Assembly (NCBI GenBank): GCA_008694505.1
Contig: VZDJ01007747.1
Location: 38,793,615 to 38,857,614, forward strand
Source of the DNA: Cyanoderma ruficeps
Taxonomy: Eukaryota; Chordata; Aves; Passeriformes; Timaliidae
Length of the DNA stretch: 64,000 bases
Direction: 5' to 3'
This document shows positions 49,915-63,461 of this stretch, piece by piece. Position 1 is the first letter of the stretch. Each line of letters opens with the position of its first letter. The notes under the pieces are model-generated. The model made no database searches. It saw only the letters and a program-made list of their open reading frames with translations, and was not told where the DNA came from. The position numbers and the translations under genes were made by a program.

Positions 49915-51559
49915 ACACTTTTCCTCGTACTGTGGGTGCTGGTGGAGGAATGGGTGGAGGTGATCTCTGTGCTTCTGCAAAAGCAAAATACAGCAATCTG
50001 TGGCCATCCTCTCTCAGTCTAGAGTCATGGTGGGATGCCTTCACAGGCTGTGGGTGCAAGGGATGAGAGGACCCAGGAAGTAGCATGTGTCAACCACAAA
50101 CCTTCGCTGTTGGGATCAAATATAGAGGAAGGAGCATTGCTGATCTAACTTCTCCCTACAAACTGCAGATATCCATGTACAAGAAAAAAATTCTCTGGTA
50201 CTCTGGAACTCAAATACCAGTCCTGGGAGGGTGGTGGTCAGCATGGTCTTGGGTCCTTTACTGGCACAGCTGGGGCAGTCCTTCCCTCAGTGCTCACCTT
50301 GCCTCTCTCAGTGCCCATCATGTCAGCAGTCATGGCATTGAGAATTCCCAAAGCTCAGCAGTTTCCACCTTTCTGCCTGCAAACTCTGGCATCACTGCAA
50401 AGCACGTGTTTCAGCCCAATCTGGAAGACTTCAGCCAAAAGGACTGCAAATGGATTTAACTTTTCCTAAGGACAGTTAAGACTGTGCCATTAGAGCATGG
50501 CATCTTCAAAACAGGTACAAAGGAGGTAGGTAAGGCCACCTAAGCCAGCTAAACCTATATTAGCAAGTTATAAAAGCAATAAAATGTTAAACCACAGAAT
50601 TTCTTCAAATTCTAGCCATTTTTATGTGTGTGGTTGGCACTGCTCTGTTATTCCTGCCAAGCACTCAATTAGCACTTCAGTTAATAAGATGTTTTAATGG
50701 CTGTTAAATTAATCTCTGACATTAAACAGAAATCTCTGAAATTAAACTCTGACACTGCTTTCCAGTGTTTTCCAAAGGAAAGATATTCTTTCAAACCAGT
50801 TCCCATGTTATCATTGCCACTGATTATTTGTGTTTATTCTCTTTACTACGCTTATTTGATTTCATTTGAAATTAGATGCAGTGATAGGGGATGTGATTTA
50901 GTATTTTTCTCCAATGGGCTGAATAGATGAGGATTAGAGCTCCAGCGCTCTGAGAAAATGAGTCTTCATAAGCATTTGTTCAAATAGAAATCACAGAGCC
51001 TTTTTTAGGACCGTCACAGCCCCTTTGATTTGCTCTTCATCAATGCTCTTGAGAGTTTGTTCACAGAAAGCTTTGCCAAAAAATTCAAGTATTGCTAAGA
51101 GAGATGAACACATGTGCTAATGCAGGAATACCTATAAAAATGTTTGGGTTGACCTGTGCTATGTCTGGGTGTTTTTGGTGATCTGACAGTGATTCAGGTA
51201 TGAAAACGCTCAATATTTTGGGGGTTAGCTCATCTGCCACTTAAAACAGCTAATGTTCTATAAATAGAAGGACAGCATCAAGTAAAAGCAATAGGCAATA
51301 TATCCCAAAAACCCCCAGAAATTTAGAATTGTTCCATCATGAAAAATTAAAAGAACAAAAGAAAATACAATCTGTAGGCGGTTGAGAGCTCTGCCCTGGC
51401 TGGAGCACTGAGAATGATATTCTTCCAACCCAGCTGGGAGTGGGATTGGTGCGTGGTTGGGTTTTGTAGGTCTGTGATATCTCCCTGGCTTCATTCAAAC
51501 TGATGCTTCTGCTGTGAGTGGAATAGCCTAGGGCTGGAGCTGTGCTGAGAGAAATGAAA

Positions 51560-51740
51560 AGCTTTCATAAAATTATGTCATGTGCTGAATGTGCCAGCCT
51601 GTCGTGTAATAATAGCTGAAACTTTCTGTAATTAAAACAAGTAGCTAGTTATGGTGTCTGACTATGATCAAAGCTCTTTTGTCTGCTTTGGCAGATGGCA
51701 CATGTGAAAGATTTTGGCTTACATGGAAAATACTGTTGTG
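51560..51740. promoter_or_regulatory. Candidate conserved non-coding element
   Basis: The block contains GTAATTAAAA, a TCF/LEF-type GATCAAAG (51666-51673) and E-box-like CAGATG and CACATGTG words within 60 bp. Simple repeats and credible open frames are absent. It was chosen on motif density alone. Confidence 0.2.
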
Positions 51741-52021
51741 GTTTTTCTCTTAGTTTAAAATGGCAAGACACATACATCTTGGATTATCCCTAAACTGAAA
51801 GAAAACTGTAACGGGAAACACCAGAATGTGTGTGACGTAAAATGTCTGCAATTTCTGGCAGAAGCAGCTCCTGCACCCAGCCATGGTGCCTTCGGTGTGC
51901 TTGACCCATTGCTGTGATGCAAATGGTCAAAAAATGTAATTTTATATTTCTGCAGAGATGGGAACAGAGCTCTTGAGAACATTCCCAAATATCCTGCACT
52001 GCCTTTTAAAATAGGAGTTGC

Positions 52022-52036
52022 TTTTGCATAACAAAT
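52022..52036 (+). promoter_or_regulatory. POU-SOX-like composite site (weaker)
   Basis: TTTTGCATAACAAAT differs from the POU-SOX composite ATTTGCATAACAATG at three positions. The SOX half is degraded. It may be chance. Confidence 0.2.
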
Positions 52037-55000
52037 ATTTGTCTGAATTGTGACAAACCAGTTGTCTCCCATTCAAGGATTTTTTTCATTACTTGATTGT
52101 AATTGTTTTGAGACATTTTATAGATAAAAGGTACCTTTCAGTTCATGAGAGAAACCATTATTATTTTTCCATATTCATGTCTGGTATCTGTATTATAAAA
52201 GAAAGGTCTTGATGAGTAAATGTAAATTGGTTTTGCTCTCAAATTCTTCTTCATCTTGGGAAAAAAAACCAAACAAACTCAACCAAATGAATCCAGAAAT
52301 CCTTTCGCATCTCTGAAAATATCTACTACTGCTTTAAAAGTCTCTGGGAGGATAAATATGAAGCAGTTTTACAAAAAAACCCAATCAGATGTGAACTGAT
52401 TGGTTGAGAAACTTCAGCCAATAACAGAATGTTTTAAATGTTATATCAAGCAACAAAACATCATCTGAGGGATGTGTCCAGCAGAGTACTTCTAAGTATC
52501 TGGATTTTTTCACCTCTTCTCCTGAAGTTCTGAGGTAGGTTTGGTGAAGATTTGCTCCTCCCACATGAAGTGTGTGATTGTGTCTTTTTGTGTTTCCTGT
52601 CGTTTCAGATTATGTCATGTGAACACAGTGGGACAAAGATGACTATTTCCCCAAATTCAGCTGTGTTTGATGTGGATTGTCTTCTTATCTTGGTTATGGC
52701 TGAAAGAATTGGTTCTACTTTCAGGCGTGACTCGGCAAGCAAGTGTGCCTAAACCTTGCTGCTTCTGACCTGAGATTTTTCCACCTTTGCTGCTTTTCAG
52801 AGGTGACAGGAAATCTACATAACTTTTTATTTGGATATTTGGCCAATAAGCTGATTTTCGGTCATCTTGGGCCACCTGTGCTTCAGAGGACAGGACTTCA
52901 CTGTGAAGGCTCAGAGTCCACCTCTGCAGGTTATGTGGTCCTTGGAGCAGCTCACACTCCATAGCTGGTGCTTTTGGACCAGACTGCAGAGCATGCAGGA
53001 CCCACTAATCCCTGGAGGTTTAGCCAACTACTGCCAAATCCTGCTGACCTCTGTAAGGATCTCCTGCAGTTTGTATCTTTGTGATGTCCCATGTTATGCT
53101 GCACCTTCTCTGCTTGTAATCTTGGTTCCATATAGTACTGTCTACAAAATGACCCATTTTCATCTCCTCTTGGTGTGTGACTATTGCTCTTCTGGTATAT
53201 GAGGAGGACATGCTTCACAAGGTGGCACAGAGGGCCAGTCAGGATGCTATGTGGGCATTTCTGCAGCACAAGATCTGTGGTCAGTACAGAAACAAATCTT
53301 CAGCTCAAACATGCTGAACCACAGCACCATGCAGGCTGCAGGCAAAGGTGTCATTAACATATCCAGGGATGTTGCCTCCAGGTGACTACAGACAGTATTA
53401 CCATCATGTGCAATCACAGGCAATGTGCTGTGACGTCCCCTCATCCTGGACTGGAAGCTGTTGACCTATGGAGCTTTCCCATTAGATTAATTTATCCACA
53501 GCTCACCTTTGATGAATGCTTTTAATTGACAACCTGACTGATATACCTCTCACGGAACATGAACACTGACATCTCGTAGACTGGTCTTGTTTTTGAACCG
53601 CAGACATTTAGAAATAAACATATTTATTGCAGAGGTCAATACAGAAAATTCGAGCCTACTGTCCTCAAAAAGGACATGTCAAAGGCTGTGGTTGGACCTG
53701 TTTTTGCTCCTGTGCTTGGTCTGATTGCCTGAATGTGGTCGGCTTGGTCCTATTACCAGGATTTCTGTGTCTGTTTCTAAGAGCTCTGTTGAATGCCACT
53801 TCCCTTTGCTGCTTTCCCTGTGCAGAGCTCTGGATCCAAGCTTGTCCCTAGCTCTCATGCCAGCCAGGTCTCACTGTTAAGACACGCTTATTTCCTTCTG
53901 CAAAGGAACTTTGCACCAGGGGCAGGAAGCAACAAGAAACATCTACCTGGCCCAATGCACTTGACTTTCAGTTGATCTCATATGCTAAGAGTGAAAGACT
54001 TTAGTCTCTGCTGTAGCTCAGTCAGGGTACGTGTGGAGCCCCAAATGGATGGAGCATTGATATTTTTACATTCCTCTTTATGAGATCTCATAAATGGTAA
54101 TGGATATTATCCCTTTGTCTCTATTACAGGCAAGAAGGAAGGCTCCCTCACCAAAATTCCCATCATACTGGGCGTTTGTCTACTCGTGTGAATGTGCATG
54201 TGGACTATTTACATACCTCTAACCTTGTTTACCATAACCAGCCTCTTTTTGCATACATCAGGCTTCCGTGGAGTTCTCTTGAGTCCTCAGGGATTCATTC
54301 CACTTAATGATAAAACAAAAGATCTGCATTGCTGCTATTGTAGCTTCAAGTGTTTCTCAATACTGTATTGTCTCACACCAGGACATGGTTAAGTAGGATG
54401 GGAACTATATTTCAAAATTGGCATGAGAAAACTAGATGTAATTTGCATGGCTGCACAAGGTACAGGAATTCACTGTATAGTCTATCCCTTTCTCAAGCTG
54501 AGAAACTCTAGAAGAGAAAAGTTCCCAGAAAACCAAAAGCTAATTTACACCATTTAAATTCTTATATAGAGTCACACAGTTCTCGTGGGCAGGACTAGAG
54601 AGATGGTCTCTTCTGTGATGGTAACTGGATTTTTTTCAGATACTACTTTTTATATTGATTCTTACTTTCCTTGCTGGAATGTAGCATATATACTTTTTCA
54701 TTGGTGTTTGCATATGTGTATAAATGCAGACATATGTGAGTACATACATATTTGTTTATATGCACATACACAAGGCCTGGGGGACCTGCCTATTTCTGCA
54801 CAAATTCTATTTGAATTCCAAAGACTTCATCTATTAACTTTAATTTTCAGGGCTGATTAATGACCATTTCACAGCAGAGGAATTATCTCAGCTGTAACTG
54901 AAGGCATCAAGGACCATCAACACTGTCCTTAGAGCTCTTGGGGTTTTATACAACATTTCTACTTCAAAAGAAAAGAACTGAAAATTCCAAAACTGAAAGA

Positions 55001-58000
55001 CATAAAGAGACAAGATTCTACTGCAGAAGGCACAGACAGCACTCCAAACTGAAAAAAACTCTTTCTAGAACCAGAAGATTGTCTGGAGATGGGTGGGCCA
55101 GAGCTATGTGCTGTTTCTTGAAGGACACTGTCCCAAACATCAAAGGACTCAAGAAGCACTAAGGGCTCCCAGAAGGGGTAAGACACTCAGGTGTTTATTG
55201 TCTTTCAGAGATGTTTTTTATTATTTTTCTGGAGTTTCAGGGTATAAAACAAAGGTGACTTTAGGATGTTCCTCTGCAAAACCTTTGTATACATCAATCC
55301 ACCCCACATGAGTTCCCAGGAGGGTGAAACTGGAAGAATTCTGATCTTGGAAAGGACATTGGCTCAGCTAGAGCTGCTGGTTAGATCCACAGCCTGAGTT
55401 TAGATGGACCAGCAGTTAAGGACCCAGAAAACAAAGGATTTCTGAAATGAATTTAAACAAAACCAGATGTACAACATTAAAGGAATATATATTTAAATAA
55501 AAGCTTAATCTTTAAACCTCAAGAGCATACTCCCCTGGCAGTCAGTGAACTGAATGCAATATAAACCCCCCAGGTAATATAAGAAACATGAACAATTCCT
55601 GCAGGGAGTGATCCTGAGGTGTTTTGCAACTGTAAATGGATACAGAGAAGTCTAATAATTATCAGTTTGCTGTGAACTGGGGTCTCATCCTCTGGAAATC
55701 CCTGCAGAGAAGAATGGAGTAGGTTTCCCAGATGAACATGAAGTACTGCTGGTTTGATATTCCCCTTCTTCTGGGCATTAATAGTTTGGGAATCTTCTAC
55801 CAGCTTTTTCAGTAAATCCTTCCTCTACTACACAAGTAATTCAATCTCTCCTGCTCCTTAGCTGAGCATGGTCGTACTTGCCTGCAAAATCACAGAGTCC
55901 TCAGGGTGGCTCAGCAGGCATTAGTTATACTTCAGAGATTTCTCTTTTAAAATTTTTGATCAAAATACATATACTTTGCCCAGATGATGGACAAATGATG
56001 GGTCAGTGGCACAACTACCTGTAATGAACGGGGTAGCAAATGCTAAGCAGGTGCTGTGGTCTGTGTTAGCTCCTTGGAGAAAAAGCAGAGGAAGGAGGGC
56101 TGGTTGTGTCCTTCCACCTCTGCCTTCCACAGCAGCTGCACTGTGGCATCTCTCCAGCTTCTGGCAAAACAACTCCCACCCAGACAATTGTGAATATGTT
56201 TCATGTGGTCGGAGAGCACTGGAGAGACAGGCCAGAAATTCAGCCTGTTAAGCTAAACCCAACAAATCGGAAATTATCTGCATATAAATATAGTTTATGC
56301 TTTTCCACTTGAAAGGAAATCCCCTTATCAGCTCAGTCTCAGTTAAAAACAACTATGGACACTGTGGGCTGAGCCAAGAGCCCTTGCTCAGAAGAATGGG
56401 TGGCCTGCCCTGGCAACTGAATCCATGGCTTTACAGCCCTTTGGGGAAGGAGTTTTCCCATATTTTGTAAAATAAGTTGCCAGAGAGAGCTGTTGAAGGC
56501 CAAAGTGGAGCATGGAAAGAGCACATAGCTGTTCTGCTCAGCCTGATACTGGGAAATGATGCAAAAGCAGGGAAGGAGATGTGAGATTAGAGAAGGAGAT
56601 TTTTTTGGTTAAATGCCATTTTTTCCTCTTTTAAGTAGGCTGCCATCCTGCTGCCACTGAAATCAATGCAAATGTTGCTATTAAATTTCAGGAAAGTAAG
56701 AATCATTGCAAACTTCCTTGTTGTCTGAATCTTCAAATCTTAGTCCTTCCTCTGTTCTTCCTTTTTATGTATTTTTGTCTTAAAATGCTCTGGGTCAAAC
56801 TCATGAAGTCCTATACAGCTGAAGACTATGCAGGTACAGTGGGATAAAGCATTTTATTTATTAAAAAACCCGAAATGAACAAAACCAAACTGAAGTTCCC
56901 TGCTACAATAGTACAAAGCTATCTTAAAAATGAAAACAAACAAACAACATAACCTATGAAACCACCCCAAGGAGTACAGGATGGCATGAAGTCCTGTTTC
57001 AGTGCTCAGAAATCCAGCACAGCCACATACAGAAGTAGTTCTCCTTGTGTCAGGAACACAGCAAGCCCTGAAAATTATCCTAAGTAACTGCCAGGGAATT
57101 AAACATTTTTCGATGTCATCTGGTGGCCAGAAAAGTGGAGGTTTTATCCCAGAAGTTCAATGAAATGGCTGATAACAGATAATTTGGCAACACACCCTAA
57201 TGGTCTCTATGCATCTCATACAGGGTTTGAAATGTAAATTTTCTCTGCAGCCAGCCTGATCCAAGACATGGGAACAGCAAGTGGCACTTTTCACTCCTGG
57301 AGCTGTTTTGCACTGCTGAACCACCTCCTCCTCGCCCAGGCCGTGCTCTCTGTGGGCTGCCCAGGCAAAGGGCAGGACTTGCTGCTCACAGAGTGCCCAC
57401 CAGCCCTGTCAGGGCAGTTTTTATGAGCAGCTGTGGTGAGTCCCTCTGTTTTTCTGGGATGACTCTTACTCTTCATAGTGATCCCAAAGACCCTGCACTG
57501 GAGCAGTGCAGGAGGGAAGGAGCAGAGACTAAATGGGACTGGAAAGAAAAATTACTTGAGAGCACATTCAAAATTCCTTTCAGCCTATGGTGGAGTTATG
57601 AGCAGCACCAGGGGAACCTTCCACAAGAACGGGAGCTGGTTCCCAGCTTCCAAGAGGACTCCATCGGGAGCCACCACCCAATAGTACCACCAATAGTACC
57701 AGACGTGCCTTCTGGTAAGAACAAGGTTTGCATGGCATTCTCAGCATCCCTGGTCCCTTTCAAATCCTCTGGTCTGGGAAAAGCATTGCTCTCCCATCCT
57801 TATGTTGCCCCAACAATCAGAATCTGTTTTTCCCAGTTGAAGCAGAGAGCACCCCACCGCATGAGCCCAAAGAAACAATTTTTATATATGTTTTCCACTG
57901 AAACAGCATCATCTTCCTGATGGTGTGGGGTCAGTTAAAGTTCTCAAGCTGTGCTGTGGAGGTTTTCTCCACAAAAGCGGGGGTGTTAACCATGGTGGCA

Positions 58001-58150
58001 TGGCACAGCTCCAGCTCCGCTAGCACCACTCGGCTCTCCCGCTGCTCTGGCAGCCGGGGCAGCGCACCCCGCACTGTTTAAACAGCTGCCTCGTTTCATC
58101 TGGGAGGTGGCTGCCCTTCAGGCCTGGGAGAAGAGCTCATCGTCTGGATA

Positions 58151-58165
58151 GTTTGCATAACAATT
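58151..58165 (+). promoter_or_regulatory. POU-SOX (OCT4-SOX2 type) composite site
   Basis: GTTTGCATAACAATT matches 13 of 15 bases of the well-known composite ATTTGCATAACAATG. The mismatches are only at the two outer positions, so the TTTGCAT and AACAAT cores are intact with correct spacing. It is followed by TTAACATTTGTCAGCTG, which holds an E-box (CAGCTG). Occupancy is unknown. Confidence 0.4.
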
Positions 58166-58632
58166 AACATTTGTCAGCTGAGATGTGCCTGGTGAAAGAT
58201 CACTATTTACAAGTAGGCGTGAGTCTTTGGAGGCTGCAATACTTCTTGAACCACAAAAAACTAAGCTGAGAGTGGGGAGCCTGAAGGTGGGCTGATTTCA
58301 CATGGCAGGTTGAAGGAAGAGTTCCTTTTGCATTCAGCTCAGAGGTAGAAAAGCAGAGTTGCCGTGAAAGGGGGGGATTCTTTAGATCTTACAAATTTCA
58401 TTCAGTTGTTCCAATGAAATAGATACATCCGCCTTAAACAATTGAAAGAGGTATTTACTGCCTGTGGTTTAACAACTGTACTAAGTCAAAGGGACCAGTC
58501 AACTAGAGCCTTATAATTCTTTTCTAAAGAGAGGATGAGAGAAAAGAATGAGACGACAATGCAGTATTTATAATAAAGATGAAATGAGTGGAACTCAATG
58601 GCGCCAGCAGCCCTGGAGCTCCTGCTGCTTGG

Positions 58633-58653
58633 GCTAATGCATTTTGCATTAGC
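58633..58653. repeat. Palindromic homeodomain/octamer-like element
   Basis: The arms GCTAATGCA (58633-58641) and TGCATTAGC (58645-58653) are exact reverse complements around a TTT loop. Each arm holds an ATTA core and an ATGCA half-octamer. It is a possible dimeric homeodomain or POU site, 480 bp from the POU-SOX-like site. Confidence 0.6.
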
Positions 58654-60991
58654 ACGTCTGGATATCTGGCACTGGAAGGTCCTGCAAATGCTTTTACAAA
58701 ACAGCGGAATTCTTGCAGCAGCAGCATTTCTTCCAAGCACCACCCCTGAGGGATGCAGCTGGGATGGGCAGCCCCTGTAGCCGGGTGAATTAGCAGGAAG
58801 TTTTCAGGTGACTTGAGACCTGTTTTCCACTTGCCTTCCCGCAGCCAGGTTGCTTTTTTACCTGCTCGCTTCTGCCGGTTTCCAAGTAGTTGCACCCTGA
58901 CTCCCTGTTGGAGCACCCACTTGAGCAGGGGTGGGCGTAAGGGCAGCTATCCCTGCCTGGGAGCTGGGGGCTCACAAAGGCAGGATCCCTGACTTCTCGA
59001 GTTATACTGGGGGCTACTGGGCACATAGACATCATGTTGAACGTACAAAATTACATCTGTAAGTAGGTTTGCTCTGCATAGGCTAAATAAACAACATCTG
59101 TGTTACAAGAACCCCCATGTGATCTCTATCCCATACTACTCCATTACTCCATCAGCTAATCTTGTATTTGCCTTGGAAGCAATACAAAATCCTCAAAGGA
59201 ATTAATAGCCAGCAACTGCAGATCACCCGAGCAATTTGTTTTTCATTCTCTCCCCCAACAGACTGGAGACATGCATGTCTCTCTTCTTCCTGCAACCTGG
59301 ATTTGAAAAGTTCTGTGTTGCCTCATCTTCTCATAACCTTGCAGAACAACAGCATTAGCAGTAATGAGCAAAGCACAGCAGCACTTCAGGACAAACTCTG
59401 GGATAAGTAGAAAGACCACCTGTGTATAATGTTGTAAGAAGCAGATAGCAAATTCTTTTAATAACTATTATGTTAGAAAGGATAAATTCAGCACCTCAGG
59501 ATTTTCTTTAGGTTTTTGACATATACAAATGATTTCTTGTTCTAAGAAATAAGATACCAGAATATATTCAATAATACTGAAAATATGGACCTTGGCTGTT
59601 TATTTTTCTTTCTGTCTAAGCCTCTCTTACATGAGCTTACCTCTGCACAGAAGCAGCACAGAAGTCTGTGGGGAAAAGAGAAGTGGTGCTAGAGGCTGTC
59701 AAACAGTGTGGGAACAAGTCAATGGTGAGTGAAGAAGGTAGAAGGAAATGAATTTACGAAGCTGTTGCCCTGATTTCTCTATGCTTGCATCCAGCTAAGA
59801 ACAGGACTTCTTTCTAAAAATACAGCTACTCTCAGCCTCTGACCCCCAAATGCTGGAGCAGCAGGTCTGTTAGCCCTGTGTGGCAGCTGTGAGCCCTGGC
59901 ACCTTGATCCCAGCACCAAACCTTGTGGTCATGGACAAATTACTTTGGCTTAACTTTTCAGCAACATCTTTTGTTTTCAGTAGCACATGTTGAACTCTAC
60001 AAAATCTGTTCTTATTATCTTGACCTCCTATATGGAAAATACTTCTAAGAGCCATGGGATGTTGTTCAGTTACCATAGCACAATGCCCAGAACTTGTCTG
60101 GCAGTACTTAGTCCAAGCCAGGCTGCTTTCCTCTGCCAACCTGCTCACACATGACGGTGACTTTACCCAAACTGGAGGGTGAAAAGAAACCAACACCTAC
60201 CTTTGTTTTAAGACAAGCCTGGTTAGAGTGTCTTGCAATGAGTTACTTAAACCCAGGCAGGGAGAGACTTTTGGAGAGGAAGACAGCACCCCAACAGAAG
60301 CTAGAGCTGTAGAAGGCGATTAGGAAAAAGGCCTTTAAATACCACAGGTGGGCAGTATCTCAGCACCAGGAATACAGAGCCAAAGGGTTGGTCTCCAGAG
60401 CAGGCAGCGGCCCCAGGTTGAGACTCCCCACATTTAGGCTGTTGAATCTGGTCAGGATATGGCTTGGATATGGAGGTGAGGTCTGGACTGAGGTTTTGAC
60501 TTGTTGCTATTCAGAAGAGTTTCCTGAGGCAAATGTCTTACGCTGAGTAACCTCCGTGTCAGGTTTCCAGTGCATCTTCGAGTCTGGATCGGTGTCCATG
60601 AGGAATGTGAAGTATTTAGCAGCTCAGTCATTAGCTGCTTCCAGGAGGATGTGCTGCTGGCCTTCCTCCACAAGTTCCCTGTGGATGGGGTGAGCTTTAA
60701 CTTTGCAGAGTGTTTTAGAGAAACACTGGACACCCTGGAGCTGCAGAAAGTGCATGTTGGGGCAGAGTCCTCTGCTTCTTCATAGAGAAAAGCCAAAATG
60801 TGAAATTGATGCTAAAGGAAGCAGCACTTGGAGCCAGTTCTGGGTTCTCAGGAAGCAGGAAAGCCCCTCATGTTCCTGCCCTAACACATCCTCGGCACTA
60901 CTTTCTAGATGTATGCATTTCAACATTTTTTTCAGGCATCAGTGCTTTTTTTACCATCTTCTGCATTGCTACATCTTTGCCTTCTTTCCAG
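58654..60991. other. Intergenic or unannotated sequence
   Basis: No gene or transposon was recognised. Opposing open frames at about 60452-60796 on both strands lack splice sites in phase and any known motif. Confidence 0.45.
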
Positions 60992-61068
60992 TGTAACCAC
61001 TGTCTCAGAGAGTCTGCTGCTCAGCCGGGACCGGAGAAATGGCCATGGAGACATACAGTTTGTGACAG
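60992..61068 (+). other. Possible exon 1 of an unidentified transcript
   Basis: This 77-nt segment lies between a strong pyrimidine-rich acceptor (CTTCTTTCCAG) and a GTAATT donor at 61069. A frame starting after one base reads VTTVSESLLLSRDRRNGHG, then DIQFVT, and leaves one base, which pairs correctly with the two-base start of the segment at 62337. A second frame is also open. I do not recognise the peptide. Confidence 0.22.
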
Positions 61069-62336
61069 GTAATTCTGATTTATGCCACTTGGTGCTATCA
61101 CACAGGCTTTGAAAACAACGTGTCCCAATGCAGCCACATGTATTTTGCTGTCTACTGCTCTGTGAAGCCTGGAACAGCTTGAGGCTTTGTATGTATCCTC
61201 CTCTGCCTGGAGCAGAGTATCCCGCTAATGCTAAAAGGCATTTTGACAACGTGTATTCAGTATCCTCCTTCCTGCAGGGGATCTCAGCAGCAAAATTGTC
61301 AGTCACTGGTCCAGGCTGAATAGATATGGCTATAGGCTGTGCTGAGGGAGTTGCATTTTCCCACCTTTGGTTTACTGGGTGAGCTGGGGCAGCTGGTTTT
61401 CCTTTCAGGTGGTGCCTGGAGCAGAAGCAACTGACTTGAGAGTGAAAGCCCTAAGGTGTCACTTGCTGTTCCCTCAGCTTGAAGAACAGTAACTCAATGC
61501 TTTAGTAAAGAACCAGTCCAAAATAATGCCCTGGCCTCATGGTGGGAGAGCAGGAATCCCAGCAGTGTGATGGATCTGGCACTGCCCCCAGAAATGGCCC
61601 ATGTGGACCCCAGCAGAGAATGGAAGTTGTGCAGGAAGAAAAATCTCAGAAACGCAGCTCCCTGGGAGATTAGAGAATCACCCGAGACAGTATTTTGAAG
61701 ATAGCCTGGAAAAGCAAGAACGGTGAGAACTCTGCATGGCCAAGATCCTGGAATGGGGCAAAAGGAGTGGAAAGGATGGGTGCAAGATGACCTGATGCTC
61801 CTGCAAGGAGATCCAGAGTGAGGCTTCTGCATCCCCCTGCTTACTGCACAACGTGACTGTGACCAGCTGTACCTCAGGGGCAGGGGAATGCCACCTGACT
61901 CCAGGCACTGCTGTACTCTTGGGGTGTTGCCCACTCCATGAAGTGGCTTTGGCAAGGCAGCAGATGGCATGTCCTCAATCCTGAGTGCAGAGGCAGAGAC
62001 TCTGTCCTCCTGAACACACTGCACATGATGGGATCCAACCATCAGGGCACACATTCAGCTGTGGATAAGTGCCAGCTGCAAGGGCAACCCCAGGAGGGCG
62101 GTTTTCTGCTTTAGGGTAGGTCACCATGTTACCTGATTTGTCTCTTTCTGTGGTTTTGATAGTTTTGCACATATTTCCATTGTTCTGTGGTTTGCTTTTG
62201 CAGTCGTGTCAAAACCAGTCAGGATGCATAAAAACAGGAAAGATCTTTAATCTTAGGGTCATGAGAATGACACTTGACCTAGCAAAGCTACTCATCCAGT
62301 TGCTCTTCTTCTAATATACTTGTTTTCTTTTTTCAG

Positions 62337-62405
62337 TACTGACAGTGTTTCAAGCATCTGGATTTCAGCCACAGCTTCTGATACGAAATTTTAGACAAGT
62401 GATGG
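62337..62405 (+). other. Possible exon 2 of an unidentified transcript
   Basis: A strong acceptor (TTTTCTTTTTTCAG) precedes 69 nt ending at a GTAAAC donor (62406). Only the frame that continues the preceding segment is open, reading LTVFQASGFQPQLLIRNF followed by RQVM. The split codon GTA would give valine. The phase match has a one-in-three chance of arising at random. Function unknown. Confidence 0.22.
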
Positions 62406-63461
62406 GTAAACTAACAAATTACACCATCTCAGAAAAGCTCAGAACTTGCTCTTGGTCTCTTTCCATCAATTTCTTCTGTTGTCTTGAAATACATTCTAAA
62501 GTCTCTTAAGCAAACTGGTGTGGTTTTGTTCATTGCACAGTTTTCTTCAGCTAGTGAATATTAATTCCCCTATTGGGTCAAATAATTGGAATAATGCAAA
62601 TAGACCCAAATAAGAGTTGCACTTAAATTATGGCTAAATACTTTACAATAAACAGATCATGAAAAATACATTCATTTTAACACTCAAATTCTTCTGTCTA
62701 AGCAGAATATTATTCTGTATAAGCAGAATCAAGAGGCAGAAGACCAGAAGGAATGTTAAAAGTTGAAATAACCCTAAATCCTGGGTCATGCAATTTGAGC
62801 TCTGCCACTGGAAAGCTGTTGCATGTTGCACACGCTGTGCTTTAAAAATGACACTGATGACCCTGCAAGAACACTCAGTGGGCTGACTTCCTAAAACCAT
62901 CTGATCAAGCCTGTGTTCAAACTATACCAGTTCAGAGCATGGCGACAAGGCACAGATGTCACTTATGGAAGTCCCCAAACCTGGGCTGAACTTTGCAGTG
63001 GTGCTTCTCCTTTACAAATGCTTTCACTATCATTTACAGGGGGGATCACCCTTGCACAGCTCTCCCCACTTTGGCAGCAGACCCAGCCAGCTTGCATTTG
63101 GCATGAACAGGGAATGGCCCTCTCCCACCAAAATCCAAAAATGCCACTTGGCATCGTCAGACCACATGGAGCTTTCCCAAAGCTACATTGCAGGCGAGGA
63201 GCAGAAACCCCTTGTTTCAAACTCCTGCGTTATCAGAAAACTTCTAGAGTTTCTCAGGCATTCATCACACCCCCACAATCTGTCCGGCTGAGTGAGAGCG
63301 CCTTGCAGCGGGATCAGGTTTTATCCGGCACCAGGTACACTGATAACCCTCCCTAATCAGGCGCTGATCTCTGCTCGGTGAAAGCACTGCCCGTGGTATT
63401 TCTGCTGAAGCTATTTTTAAATGACAGTGTGATATTTTGTTTTCTTTTGCTCATTTGTCAG

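Larger units (their letters stand above)
49915..58130. other. Intergenic or unannotated sequence
   Basis: No gene was recognised. The largest frame (57393-57920, plus, 175 codons) has no domain. The sequence is mostly AT-rich and unique. It includes a candidate regulatory block (51560-51740), a POU-SOX-like site (52022-52036) and a small GC-rich patch at about 57990-58090. Confidence 0.5.

Noticed and set aside
57393..57920. 175-codon plus-strand open frame
   Set aside because: Composition is unremarkable, with no domain and no splice sites in phase.
61494..62054. 186-codon minus-strand open frame
   Set aside because: No known domain and no conserved motif. Possibly an old repeat, but no family is recognisable.
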